From Bacillus sp. SD088 (GTDB taxonomy: Bacteria > Bacillota > Bacilli > Bacillales > Bacillaceae_C), in NCBI RefSeq assembly GCF_017355205.1, contig NZ_JADIJK010000023.1, forward strand, positions 28,104 through 92,103: DNA of 64,000 bases, written 5' to 3'. Positions 8,576-16,626 of this stretch are shown piece after piece. The notes beneath the pieces were generated by a model. It searched no databases, was not told the DNA's origin, and worked only from the letters and a program-made list of their open reading frames with translations. Both the position numbers and the translations under genes were made by a program. Position 1 is the stretch's first letter. Every line of letters starts with the position of its first letter.

Positions 8576-8870
8576 TTGACAAAGAAATCACGGAAGATAA
8601 CGCCGTGCAGTATACGATAAAAAATCAGATACGTTCTGCTGATGATGAGCCACTTAATTCATACGCCATGACTTTCCTTAGAAACGAGCGATAATCTATG
8701 AGTCTAATGCAATCGTGGTGGATTGCTGGCGATAACCCATCAGTTAGGATAATGATACTCCCCTATCGTCATGGTTCGAGCGTTTGAAGCGTCGCAAACC
8801 ATGAGTAGGGCTGGAAGAAATACTTGCAGGGGTGAAATTCCCGTGGAGCTGTACCAACAGCCGTCTGATT
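8576..8870 (+). ncRNA. Candidate structured RNA between the Orf8-like and DUF3173 genes (left copy)
   Basis: Two hairpins are visible. The first pairs CACGG (8589-8593) with CCGTG (8603-8607). The second spans 8761-8810, pairing CCCTA with TAGGG, then TCATGGTT with AACCATGA, and CGA with TCG. A G-rich tract that ends with an AGCTGT...ACAGCC pairing follows. The copy at 12107-12400 keeps both hairpins. One base pair of the first hairpin changes from C-G to T-A, and one position of the second becomes a G-U pair. There is no open reading frame. The function may be control of excisionase or integrase expression. Confidence 0.55.
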
Positions 8871-9040
8871 TTTATATTTTAGTTTTGTTTGATTAGAAAA
8901 CTAACAAGTTATGGCAGTAGGACTTTTTCTTTTAGTGCAAGAGCCAAATTTACGCAACGTATTAGAATTAGTTTTATAGACGCGATATAATAATAGACAG
9001 ATATCAAATAGCATATCCTAGTCTATGGAAAGGAGTTTAT

Positions 9041-9226
9041 ATGATCACAGTCACTAAAAAAGACTTGATAGCACTAGGTTATGGTCCTTCTTATTCAGCT
9101 GATATCATTAGAAAATGCAAAAAACTAATGATTTCAAAGGGCCACACGTATTATCAATCTAAAAAGTTGGATCGTGTTCCTAAAGAAGCTGTAGAGGAAG
9201 TATTAGGGATAACTTTAGACGTGTGA
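9041..9226 (+). CDS. DUF3173 family protein (excisionase-like), left module
   Basis: 61 residues, beginning MITVTKKDLIALGYGPSYSA and ending near RVPKEAVEEVLGI. This is a winged-helix-like small protein that precedes tyrosine integrases in Tn916-type elements and is thought to act as a recombination directionality factor. The start follows AAAGGAG. The integrase gene begins 38 bp downstream. The paralogue in the other module is at 11830-12036. Confidence 0.8.
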   Translation: MITVTKKDLIALGYGPSYSADIIRKCKKLMISKGHTYYQSKKLDRVPKEAVEEVLGITLDV

Positions 9227-9264
9227 TTTGTACTTCTTGCACTAATTGCGTAAGGAGTGAAATC

Positions 9265-10477
9265 ATGACTAAAGATATCATCAAAAAGACAAAGAACGGA
9301 ACTTATTATTTTAGGGCAAATTTAGGCTATCACCCCATCACTGGTAAGCAAATCCAGAAGTACCGTAGTGGTTTTAAGACCAAAAAAGAAGCAAGGGAAG
9401 AATATTCCAAATTACTATTATCAAAATCCGAAGATCTAGAAGAAAAGAAAAACGCCATTCCATTTCAGCAGTATGTTGAGGATATTTTTCTACCATGGTA
9501 TAAAACCCAAGTAAAAGGAAGAACATACGATAATCGATTACCAACTGTCAGAAAACATTTTCCTTATTTTTATGACTTCTTGGTGACTGAGATTGCCCCA
9601 CTCCATGTGCAAAACTGGCAATTAACGTTATCTAAAAACAAGTATGCTTCTTCTTATATTAGGAATGTACAGGGATTGTTTTCCATGGCAAATGGATCGA
9701 GCTGTTGTTTTAGGATTAGCTGAAAGTAATCCATCGAAAATTGTTGGAAATGTGAAAAAGACAAAGACAAAAATAGATTTTTGGACAAAAGAAGAATTCG
9801 AAAAAGTCATCTCTCTTTTTTATAAGGAAGACTACTATCAACATTTTTTATTTATCTCGTTATGGTTTTTATTTATGACAGGTATGCGGATTGGAGAAGC
9901 CACTGCAATTCAATGGGAAGATATTGATTTTGATGCTGGTGTGTTATCTATCGATAAAACACTTTACTATAAGAATTTGGATAACTATTCTTTTGTAGAA
10001 CCAAAAACAAAGGCTAGTGTTCGTCATATTGCATTAGATGGAGATACATTAACGTTACTCCACGAATGGAAGGACGTGCAGCAATCTGTCGTTCAAACCA
10101 ATTTTGTGATGAGCTATAATGGTATCCCCACACAAAAGCATACGTTAGCGAATGCCATTACACGTTTTTCAAAAAAAGCTGGGGTTCATCGAATTAGATT
10201 ACATGCTTTAAGACACTCTCATGCTTCATTGCTTATTAGTATGGGCGAAAACCCATTAATCATTAAAGACCGCTTAGGACATGAAGATATTGAAACGACA
10301 CTCGGCACCTACGGACATTTATATCCTAACAGCAACTTTGAAGTAGCCCATAAATTAGAAGGTATTATGTCTTACCAAACAGCAACACAAAATGAAGATA
10401 CTTCACCTAAAAATCAATTCACTGCTCGTTACCTACGTAAAGGATTAAAAACAAATAATGCAATAACAATGCAATGA
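9265..10477 (+). pseudogene. int: Tyrosine integrase with a +1 frameshift, left module
   Basis: The gene begins at ATG 9265 behind AAGGAG. It encodes an arm-binding N-terminus (NGTYYFRANLG) and a core-binding part up to about residue 142. Near 9690 the frame is lost. The downstream frame continues with AVVLGLAESNP and the catalytic domain, including TGMRIGEA (first arginine), HALRHSHAS and LGHEDIETTLGTYGHLY. The total span is 1213 bases, which is 403 codons plus stop plus one base, so a single inserted base explains the break. It is clearly divergent from the intact integrase at 10629-11837. Confidence 0.88.
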
Positions 10478-10488
10478 AAATAGAGTAA

Positions 10489-10526
10489 AGAGCCGAAACC
10501 CTTATGAATAAAGGGGTTTCAGCTCT
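10489..10526. terminator. Hairpin between two convergent integrase genes
   Basis: AGAGCCGAAACC and GGTTTCAGCTCT pair with one mismatch, and the loop adds further A-T and G-C pairs. It may terminate transcription from both sides, although the T-run after it is weak. Confidence 0.55.
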
Positions 10527-10530
10527 CCTT

Positions 10531-10560
10531 CTACTACTCCCACTCCAAGTTTGCGGGTGA
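10531..10560 (-). other. attR: ICE attachment site, integrase end (attR), a guaA 3'-tail mimic
   Basis: Read on the minus strand this 30-base segment encodes SPANLEWE and two stop codons. The real guaA ends with PPATIEWE and a stop. Aligned base by base with 53187-53213 it matches at 18 of 27 positions, including CCCACTC. It lies directly outside the intact integrase gene and has the same orientation as guaA, as expected for a direct-repeat attachment site. Confidence 0.65.
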
Positions 10561-10626
10561 CGCCAAAACACTGCTATAACAACGTTTATCGCACCTTCAA
10601 ATTGTTTTGGCGGGGATTCTGGCGGA
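10561..10626. repeat. Candidate integrase arm-binding repeats, integrase end
   Basis: GGCGG occurs at 10609-10613 and 10621-10625 in the contexts TTTTGGCGG and TCTGGCGG, 12 bp apart. An inverted CGCCAAAA lies at 10561-10568. Similar GGCGG words in tandem are found at the other ICE end (53081-53096). Confidence 0.45.
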
Positions 10627-10628
10627 AC

Positions 10629-11837
10629 TTATTTTTTTACTGCTTGATTCCCATTAAATGATATACTTGATTTTTCCGCTGTTCGTATATTAATGTTACC
10701 TGTCATCTCTTCCGCAATTAGTTCATCTACACCTGACCACATATGTGAATAATGCTTTAACGTAATTTCTGGACTCGAATGTCCCATACGCTTTGATAAA
10801 ATCAAAACAGAAACGTTAAATTCATTAATGAGATAAGACGCATGCGAATGTCGGAGTCCTTTAGCTTGAATACGATGAACATCTGCAAGTTTTGCATAAC
10901 GTTGAATAATTCTAGCAAGCGTCGATTTAATCATTGGCGCTCCATCATAACTAAAAACAAAATCGTCAATCCCTATTTTTGATTGTCGTTGTTTCCATTC
11001 TTGCAACACTTGTATCGTATCCTCATCCAAAGAGATGATCCGTTTACCATCCTCTGTTTTTGTATAATCTTTTCGTTTCCAATTGCTTTTATTTATTAAA
11101 TACAGTGAGTGATGAACGCGAAGCCGTTTGTTTTTAAAATCTATATCATCCCACCACAAGGCCGTTCCTTCACTAACCCGTATCCCCGTCATGAAATACG
11201 TCCACAACATCACAAAACATAAATGTTCATAAAAGTCATCCAGACAAATAACCGAGATAACTTTTTCAAATTCTTTCTTTGTCCAATATGGGACAACCGC
11301 TTTTCCTTTAGGGATAGCCTTCACCTTTTTAGACACGTTCACTTCTAGATATTGCATATCAACTGCCATATCCAGACTTTTACGAAACATACCAAATACC
11401 AAACTTGCATATGCTTGGGAATATCCAGCTCCTTTATCAGAAAGTAACCAGGTTCGATAACGTTGGACATCTTCTACTGCTAAAGAACGAAGCTCAATGT
11501 TTGAAAAACGATCTCTCATACTTTCTAAAGTTCGTTTGCGAACGTAAAAAGTACTTTCTTCCACCTCGGTTTCATAAGCTGGAATGTACACAGTGTCCAT
11601 GAATTGACCATATGTCATGTGATAATTTCCATAACCATTTGCTTGATGGTATTCATTTTTCACCCGTACCAATTCTTTATAAGCTTGTAAAGCAGAAGTA
11701 AACTTTTTTCCTTGTTGATTTGTACGTCCCTTTTTACGAAGTCGCTTGCCAGTAATGCGATCCGTTCCTAACTCCGTTTCATAAAAGTATTGTCCATTGT
11801 TATCAATATAGACCCCTGCATATTTGGTTTTAGCCAT
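10629..11837 (-). CDS. int: Tyrosine recombinase/integrase of the ICE
   Basis: A 402-residue site-specific recombinase that integrates and excises the element. An N-terminal arm-binding domain (GVYIDNNGQYFYETELG) is followed by a SAM-like core-binding domain and the catalytic domain. The catalytic set is visible as TGIRVSEG, KGLRHSHAS, GHSSPEITLKHYSH with the tyrosine nucleophile. The start ATG at 11837 overlaps the end of the DUF3173 gene by 8 bases, so the pair is translationally coupled. The attachment site follows its stop codon. The target appears to be the 3' end of guaA. Confidence 0.93.
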   Translation of the reverse strand: MAKTKYAGVYIDNNGQYFYETELGTDRITGKRLRKKGRTNQQGKKFTSALQAYKELVRVKNEYHQANGYGNYHMTYGQFMDTVYIPAYETEVEESTFYVRKRTLESMRDRFSNIELRSLAVEDVQRYRTWLLSDKGAGYSQAYASLVFGMFRKSLDMAVDMQYLEVNVSKKVKAIPKGKAVVPYWTKKEFEKVISVICLDDFYEHLCFVMLWTYFMTGIRVSEGTALWWDDIDFKNKRLRVHHSLYLINKSNWKRKDYTKTEDGKRIISLDEDTIQVLQEWKQRQSKIGIDDFVFSYDGAPMIKSTLARIIQRYAKLADVHRIQAKGLRHSHASYLINEFNVSVLILSKRMGHSSPEITLKHYSHMWSGVDELIAEEMTGNINIRTAEKSSISFNGNQAVKK

Positions 11838-12036
11838 GACTGTCTTCCTCCAATTCTAGTTCACACCCTAGAATCGATTCGACTGTCATTTTTGGTACAC
11901 GCCCTAAGCGTTTATTATTATAAAATGGATACCCTTTTTGTACCATGATTTGTTTGGCTTGTCTAATAATTCGTATTGAAGTATATTTAGGATACCCAAG
12001 CTGAATTAAATCATCTTTTGTAATCAGTTCCTTCAC
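11830..12036 (-). CDS. DUF3173 family protein (excisionase-like), ICE module
   Basis: 68 residues with a GTG start (12034-12036) behind AAGGAGG. It has the family pattern ITKDDLIQLGYPKYTSIRII and KRLGRVPKMTVESILG. It probably assists excision, by position and family. It overlaps the integrase start. Confidence 0.8.
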   Translation of the reverse strand: MKELITKDDLIQLGYPKYTSIRIIRQAKQIMVQKGYPFYNNKRLGRVPKMTVESILGCELELEEDSHG

Positions 12037-12106
12037 TAATATATACCTCCTTTTTCATCAACAGAGAAATACATACTAGAAACAACGATTCACTAATCTA
12101 CTTAAA

Positions 12107-12400
12107 AATCAGACGGCTGTTGGTGCAGCTCCACGGGAATTTCACCCCTGCAAGTATTTCTTCCAGCCCTACTCATAGTTTGCGACGCTTTGAACGCTCG
12201 AACCATGACGGTAGGGGAGTATCATTATCCTAACTAATGAGTTATCGCCAGCAATCCACCACGATTGCATTAGATTCATAGATTATCGCTCGTTTCTAAC
12301 GAAAGTCGTGGCGTATGAATCAAGTGGCTCATCATCAGTAAAACGTATCTGATTTTTTATTTATACTGCATGGCGTTATCTTCCATGCTTTCTTTGTCAA
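12107..12400 (-). ncRNA. Candidate structured RNA between the Orf8-like and DUF3173 genes (ICE copy)
   Basis: This is the counterpart of 8576-8870. The hairpin GCATGG/CCATGC spans 12368-12388, and the larger hairpin spans 12168-12215 (CCCTA/TAGGG with TCATGGTT pairing). A minus-strand TTGACA lies at 12395-12400. Primary sequence differs from the left copy at scattered sites, while the pairings are kept. It fills the 410-bp gap between the Orf8-like gene and DUF3173 gene, in which no frame is convincing. Confidence 0.55.
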
Positions 12401-12446
12401 AGATCAAATTATGATTAATGAAAGGGAAAACCTAACCATTATTTCA

Positions 12447-12701
12447 TCAAATCTTGAAAGCTAAAACAGATTGCATAAGCTTCGCTCGTAAGTGTTCGCG
12501 TGTATCTTCATCGATGCCCCAATAAGTATTTCCTTGTTCATCACGGAGCTTACGCATAGATAAGCTTGTCATGTAGCTTCCATAATGCAAAACAACTACT
12601 TTCATTGCTTCTGGCTCACCCTTATTTGCAGCTAAAATAATTGGGTACGGCAATAAACCACGCTCGTTGTTTTCAATATTAGAATTAATCATCCCATTCA
12701 T
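12447..12701 (-). CDS. Orf8-like helix-turn-helix protein of the ICE
   Basis: 84 residues, nearly identical to the protein at 8274-8528 (five differences in 86 aligned residues with the longer start). The beginning LLPYPIILAANKGEPEA is the family hallmark. The gene overlaps the end of the sigma-like gene, and the start is chosen by the spacing to GGAGG. It probably works with the sigma-like protein in regulating the recombination genes. Confidence 0.8.
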   Translation of the reverse strand: MNGMINSNIENNERGLLPYPIILAANKGEPEAMKVVVLHYGSYMTSLSMRKLRDEQGNTYWGIDEDTREHLRAKLMQSVLAFKI

Positions 12702-13122
12702 CTGCATGTTCCTCCAAAAATCGCTTTAACCGTTCAAAAGAGCTTGTCCGCCTATACTGAACTGTACTACGTGGAATGTCGAGTAGTTGACCAATTTCCA
12801 CATCAGACAGTTGAAAAAAATAGTATAGTAGGACAGTGATACGCTTTTCCTTTGGCAAGGTACGCATGGCTTCAGCAAGTAATTTCGGAGTGATTTTCTT
12901 TCCAGCCACTTGAAAACTTTGTCCTTCTTCTCCTTCATATTGCTTATCTAAGGTATAGAGTTGATTTTCTTCTTGTGGGGTGAGATCAGAAAATGTCATC
13001 TCCTTTGCTTGTCGTTGTTTTCTTTCATTAAAAATATTGATTGCTTCATTCTTCAACACACGTTTACAAAAAGCATTAAATGCACAGCGAACTTGCCATT
13101 CGGTACGATCTGGTTCTATCAT
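12685..13122 (-). CDS. Sigma-70-like regulator (Tn916 Orf7 type)
   Basis: 145 residues from ATG 13122, which follows GGGAGAGG with 6 bases of spacing. An upstream in-frame start would give nine extra residues and has no ribosome site. The C-terminal half has the region-4 pattern AMRTLPKEKRITVLLYYFF with DVEIGQLLDIPRSTVQYRR as the helix-turn-helix. In the Tn916 family this gene leads the regulatory group before excisionase and integrase. A stem-loop terminator lies in its leader. Confidence 0.85.
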   Translation of the reverse strand: MIEPDRTEWQVRCAFNAFCKRVLKNEAINIFNERKQRQAKEMTFSDLTPQEENQLYTLDKQYEGEEGQSFQVAGKKITPKLLAEAMRTLPKEKRITVLLYYFFQLSDVEIGQLLDIPRSTVQYRRTSSFERLKRFLEEHADEWDD

Positions 13123-13243
13123 GCATATCCTCTCCCTTCGCAACCGCAAAGGTGGGTGATGATTTCCCCTTTCATAACCTTCAACAAGATTTTTTATAAA
13201 ATGCCAAAAATATCAGTGATCTTATTTTTTTAAAAAATATAAG

Positions 13244-13270
13244 GCCCAACTGATAATCAACCAGTTGGGC
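13244..13270 (-). terminator. Terminator/attenuator in the leader of the sigma-like gene
   Basis: GCCCAACTG pairs perfectly with CAGTTGGGC around a 9-base loop. On the minus strand it is followed by CTTATATTTTTT. The stem is the same as at 7734-7759, while the loops differ. Confidence 0.7.
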
Positions 13271-13509
13271 ATAAAAATTGATATTTGTACTAGATGCTGT
13301 TTGTTGTGACATTACTGCTATAATGGTTTCATAATTATCCAAGATGTTTTTGATATATCGTAGCTTAAAAAAAGCAAAATTAATGTCCCCTTATGAAATC
13401 CTTTTTTAAAGGGAGAAACGGAGGTTTAGATTTTTTTAATCTCCATTTGATAAATTCACTACATATAGTAAAGCCTTGTCCTCCTATATTACATACGATC
13501 ATCAAACGC
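13271..13509. other. Junction between the recombination module and cargo, no gene
   Basis: The Orf9-type repressor and the Orf5-type genes that usually occupy this position in Tn916 are missing. No coding frame of note was found. The start of the cargo lies here. Confidence 0.4.
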
Positions 13510-14085
13510 TTATCGCCAGCTTCGAATCGTTTCCAATATATTCTCTGTATAACTCCCTGCCCACTTTACGATTCTTTCCGCCAAACGGGGTAACAATAAC
13601 AATAAAATGATTCCTGCTATGCAAGCTACTATAGCACGTGGTAATGTATTAATCGCAATCATCATCACGGTCATATCAAATAATCTATACAAATAAGGAG
13701 ATAAAATCATAGCGATTGGCAGTAAATAACAGACAAAAGCAGCAATAAAAGTGAAGAAACCTAGAATAAATCTTGGAAAAATCATGATCCCCACAGTAAA
13801 CCAATTTCTTTTGTCTGAAATTTCCTTTGTCAATTTATCTTGTGGATCCCATTTTAAGCTAGGGATATTTATATGCGCATATTTTTCTGCTATTTTTCGA
13901 TCCAAATCCAGAAAAAAAGGAATCGTCCGAAAAACTCCTGCTAAAATCGGAATACCAACAACTGTAAAACTTACTCCAACGGAAAATGTTACGCTTATTA
14001 AATAAAAAGCGAAATATAAGAAGCCGATGAAAAACCAAAGGAACAAATACAGAAAGTTTTTAAAATTAAAGATAAGCATTTTCAT
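13510..14085 (-). CDS. Membrane protein with a putative sensor domain (PF13796-like)
   Basis: 191 residues from ATG 14085, which follows AAAGGTGG with 8 bases of spacing. It has four or five hydrophobic segments, with the pattern VTFSVGVSFTVVGIPILAG in the second and the soluble loop SLKWDPQDKLTKEISDKRNW between two pairs. In actinobacteria and some bacilli this domain is the N-terminus of a histidine kinase. Here it is a stand-alone protein divergent from a kinase-regulator fusion, 189 bp apart, so it is probably an accessory sensor of that system. Confidence 0.7.
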   Translation of the reverse strand: MKMLIFNFKNFLYLFLWFFIGFLYFAFYLISVTFSVGVSFTVVGIPILAGVFRTIPFFLDLDRKIAEKYAHINIPSLKWDPQDKLTKEISDKRNWFTVGIMIFPRFILGFFTFIAAFVCYLLPIAMILSPYLYRLFDMTVMMIAINTLPRAIVACIAGIILLLLLPRLAERIVKWAGSYTENILETIRSWR

Positions 14086-14274
14086 ACAGAAAACCACCTT
14101 TTCTTTTAATAATGAAGTAGCATTAGATTCCTCACTGTCCAATACTTATTTCATTATCCATACTTCACGTCATAAGGCATAGTGACATTTTGTCATTTGT
14201 TTTCATGACTGATATTCATAATGACTTGTAGTAAAATAGTGATAGTCACATCATTAAATAAGCGGGGTTCTCTT

Positions 14275-16083
14275 ATGTATGACATCATCAAAAAGTGGTA
14301 CTGGTATGACTGGATGGTATTTGCTGTTCGCTCCATTTGGTTACTCTCTGTCCTAATCGGCTTGTGGGAATTTCATAATATTTTATCATTTCCGTTTTGG
14401 ATTCTGTTTGGATTGCCCTTCATTGTCTTTTCAATTCCATTTTTAATTCAGCAATTTTTTAGAAAATACTTCATACTTACGGAGATCATCATTTCTGGAA
14501 GCTATTGCATTTTTTTGACATTCCTTCTTCATGATGCATTATGGCAGTTTATCCCGATTGCTTTTGTGATAGGGTTTTACAGTATCCTAAGAGTCTATAT
14601 TTGGTCCGGACCTTTAACTATTGTGGTCATTCCTTTTATCATCGGAATGGTAACCGATCAATCTTTGACCGACACTTTTCTTCGTTTAATATCGAATTAT
14701 GGTGTAGCATTTGGACTTGGTTATGCTTTTCAATTACTTGTGACCAACCATAAGCAAAGCTTGATCATCCATAAGCAAAACAGTGTGCTTGAACAATATG
14801 TATACGAGGTGGAACAACTTACTCTGCAGGAGGAGCGTAATCGTTTATCGCGGGAGTTGCATGATACGGTCGGTCATACGTTTACCACGATGATCATGGG
14901 TATGGAGACAATCCATTCTTCGTTGGCGGATGAAAAGGTTGGACATAAACTGAACGTTTTACTGAACACGGCACGTGACGGTTTACAAGACATGCGAAAG
15001 CTTGTACATCAGTTGGAACCATCCGCAATGAATTTATCACTTGTTCAATATGTAAAACAGTTAATTGACAAATTTATGGAAAGTACGGATACGTCTGTTA
15101 AATTTCGATATTTTGGAGATGAATACAACTTATCAAAGGAAGTTAAATTAACGATTATTCGTTGCATTCAGGAAACATTAACGAACGCTGTTAGACATGG
15201 GCAAGCAAGTGAAATTAAAGTATCTTTATACTTCGACAGCTTGGAGCTACGCTTGCAAGTTGAAGACAATGGTGTATTGGAACAAGCGAAAAAAATTGAA
15301 CTCGGCTTTGGCTTACGTGCGATGAAAGAAAGATTGCAGGCTTTGCAAGGAAATTTATCCATACATACAGACAATATGGAAGAAACGGTGATTATCTGTA
15401 CTATTCCAAGAAACAGCGAAGCTAATACCGAGACGCTCAAGGTAATCTTAGTAGATGATCAACCTGGCATTTTGGATGGGTTGAAGACAACTTTGGAGAG
15501 TCACAATCAACTGCAAATTGTCGGTATTGCTGAATCTGGAGAAGATGCCTTATCATTAAGTAGCCTAAACCAGCCCGATATCGTGCTTATGGATGTAAAT
15601 ATGCCAAATATGAATGGAATAGAAGCCATGGAAGCGATAAAGGAGAAGAATCCCATGATCAAGATTGTGATTCTTTCATCTTTTGAGAATATCGATCAAG
15701 CGGTAGAGGCTCTGCAAAAAGGAGCAAATGGCTATTTACTTAAGTCTATTCAAGCAAAAGAGCTCATTGATACCCTTCGTTTCATTCACCGTGGAGATAC
15801 CATTATCTACCATGAAATTGCTAATCAGGTGTTTGAAAAATTGAAGGAGCAAAATATTTCAGCTGGTAAACATGACAAAAATGATTATGGACTGACATCT
15901 CGAGAAATTGAAATTATTCACTATTTAGCCAAAGGTATGCGTTACAAGACCATTGCCGCTAGACTTTTTCTATCTGAAGGTACAGTTAGGAATTATGCTT
16001 CCGAAATGTACGCCAAACTTGGTGTAAACAATCGTGACCAAGCTGTAGAAAAGTGTATAGAAAATGGATTGATATCTCATTGA
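14275..16083 (+). CDS. Fused sensor histidine kinase and NarL-type response regulator
   Basis: A 602-residue protein that joins two usually separate proteins. Residues 10-155 hold about six membrane segments. Residues 185-245 hold the HisKA_3 region with SRELHDTVGH and the phospho-accepting His196. A HATPase domain follows, with the N box NAVRHG and the G box GFGLRAMKERL. After a short linker (residues 375-385) a receiver domain begins VILVDDQPG, with the phospho-acceptor D440 in LMDVNMP. The LuxR-type helix-turn-helix LTSREIEIIHYLAKG closes the protein. The start ATG at 14275 is chosen over 14221 because the intervening stretch is unlike the family. The likely target is among the neighbouring transporter genes. 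Confidence 0.88.
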   Translation: MYDIIKKWYWYDWMVFAVRSIWLLSVLIGLWEFHNILSFPFWILFGLPFIVFSIPFLIQQFFRKYFILTEIIISGSYCIFLTFLLHDALWQFIPIAFVIGFYSILRVYIWSGPLTIVVIPFIIGMVTDQSLTDTFLRLISNYGVAFGLGYAFQLLVTNHKQSLIIHKQNSVLEQYVYEVEQLTLQEERNRLSRELHDTVGHTFTTMIMGMETIHSSLADEKVGHKLNVLLNTARDGLQDMRKLVHQLEPSAMNLSLVQYVKQLIDKFMESTDTSVKFRYFGDEYNLSKEVKLTIIRCIQETLTNAVRHGQASEIKVSLYFDSLELRLQVEDNGVLEQAKKIELGFGLRAMKERLQALQGNLSIHTDNMEETVIICTIPRNSEANTETLKVILVDDQPGILDGLKTTLESHNQLQIVGIAESGEDALSLSSLNQPDIVLMDVNMPNMNGIEAMEAIKEKNPMIKIVILSSFENIDQAVEALQKGANGYLLKSIQAKELIDTLRFIHRGDTIIYHEIANQVFEKLKEQNISAGKHDKNDYGLTSREIEIIHYLAKGMRYKTIAARLFLSEGTVRNYASEMYAKLGVNNRDQAVEKCIENGLISH

Positions 16084-16576
16084 TCTCTTTCAGGAATTTG
16101 GGTTCAGGCCGGGAGGAATATGGGAGTTATGTTAATGATCAATACGGTAGTAAATTTCCCCGAAAAGCATTAGCGCTAAACATAATGAAAGAAGATACTC
16201 GATTCACAGTATATGCACCAGTGAGAAACGGAACACGTAATGGAAAATGGACGGACGCAAGCACTAGCCAGAACAACCGGCAAGTCAGTTGATAGGCTGT
16301 ATGTGCAGACTACAAGCTTCCTTACTCTAAGATAGATGAGCAAAGCTACGTACAAAGTGAGTCGTACTTTAGAACACCGTGGCGTCAAGACTTCGATCGC
16401 TTGAAAATAACGAACTATTCGTCGGTTATCGATCAGTGGTTTGAGTACCTCCCAATCATGCCACATTTGAATCACATGAAGTCAAGCAAGTTCCTTTATG
16501 ATTAAAGTAGTGCTTTTGATAATTCATACTTCTGCAGATTGATTTCTAGAAAAAGTGAAAAAATTATTATAACATT
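16084..16576. other. Intergenic stretch, no gene recognised
   Basis: Open frames exist on both strands (longest 99 codons on the minus strand from 16475), but none has a ribosome site or a recognisable domain. The DNA has a slightly higher GC content than its neighbours. It may be a remnant. Confidence 0.35.
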
Positions 16577-16626
16577 TAAAAATCCGTATGCGAAATGCAG
16601 TTTGCATTATCACATACGGATTTTTT
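16577..16626 (-). terminator. Terminator of the LysE-family gene, bidirectional
   Basis: AAATCCGTATG and CATACGGATTT pair perfectly, with A- and T-runs on both sides. It lies right behind the stop codon of the minus-strand transporter gene. Confidence 0.85.

Larger units (their letters stand above)
7777..8876 (+). repeat. Long inverted repeat, left arm
   Basis: From the phrase ATATTTTTGGCATTT to GTCTGATTTTTA this segment matches the reverse complement of 12107-13210. The Orf8-like proteins encoded by the two arms are identical at 81 of 86 positions. The arms cover the sigma-like gene, the Orf8-like gene and the structured RNA region. They enclose two convergent DUF3173-integrase pairs that are not near-identical. 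Confidence 0.85.
12107..13210 (-). repeat. Long inverted repeat, right arm
   Basis: Inverted match of 7777-8876. It carries the intact sigma-like gene, the Orf8-like gene and the structured RNA. The homology stops just before the DUF3173 gene on one side and just past the terminator-proximal leader on the other. Confidence 0.85.

Noticed and set aside
8811..8870. Possible FMN or cobalamin riboswitch because of GGTGAAATTCC-like wording
   Set aside because: The other core boxes and the expected riboflavin or cobalamin genes are missing; the place is inside an ICE recombination module. Reported only as a structured RNA.
16053..16475. Frames of 79 and 99 codons downstream of the kinase-regulator fusion
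   Set aside because: No ribosome sites, no recognisable domains, and they overlap each other on opposite strands.
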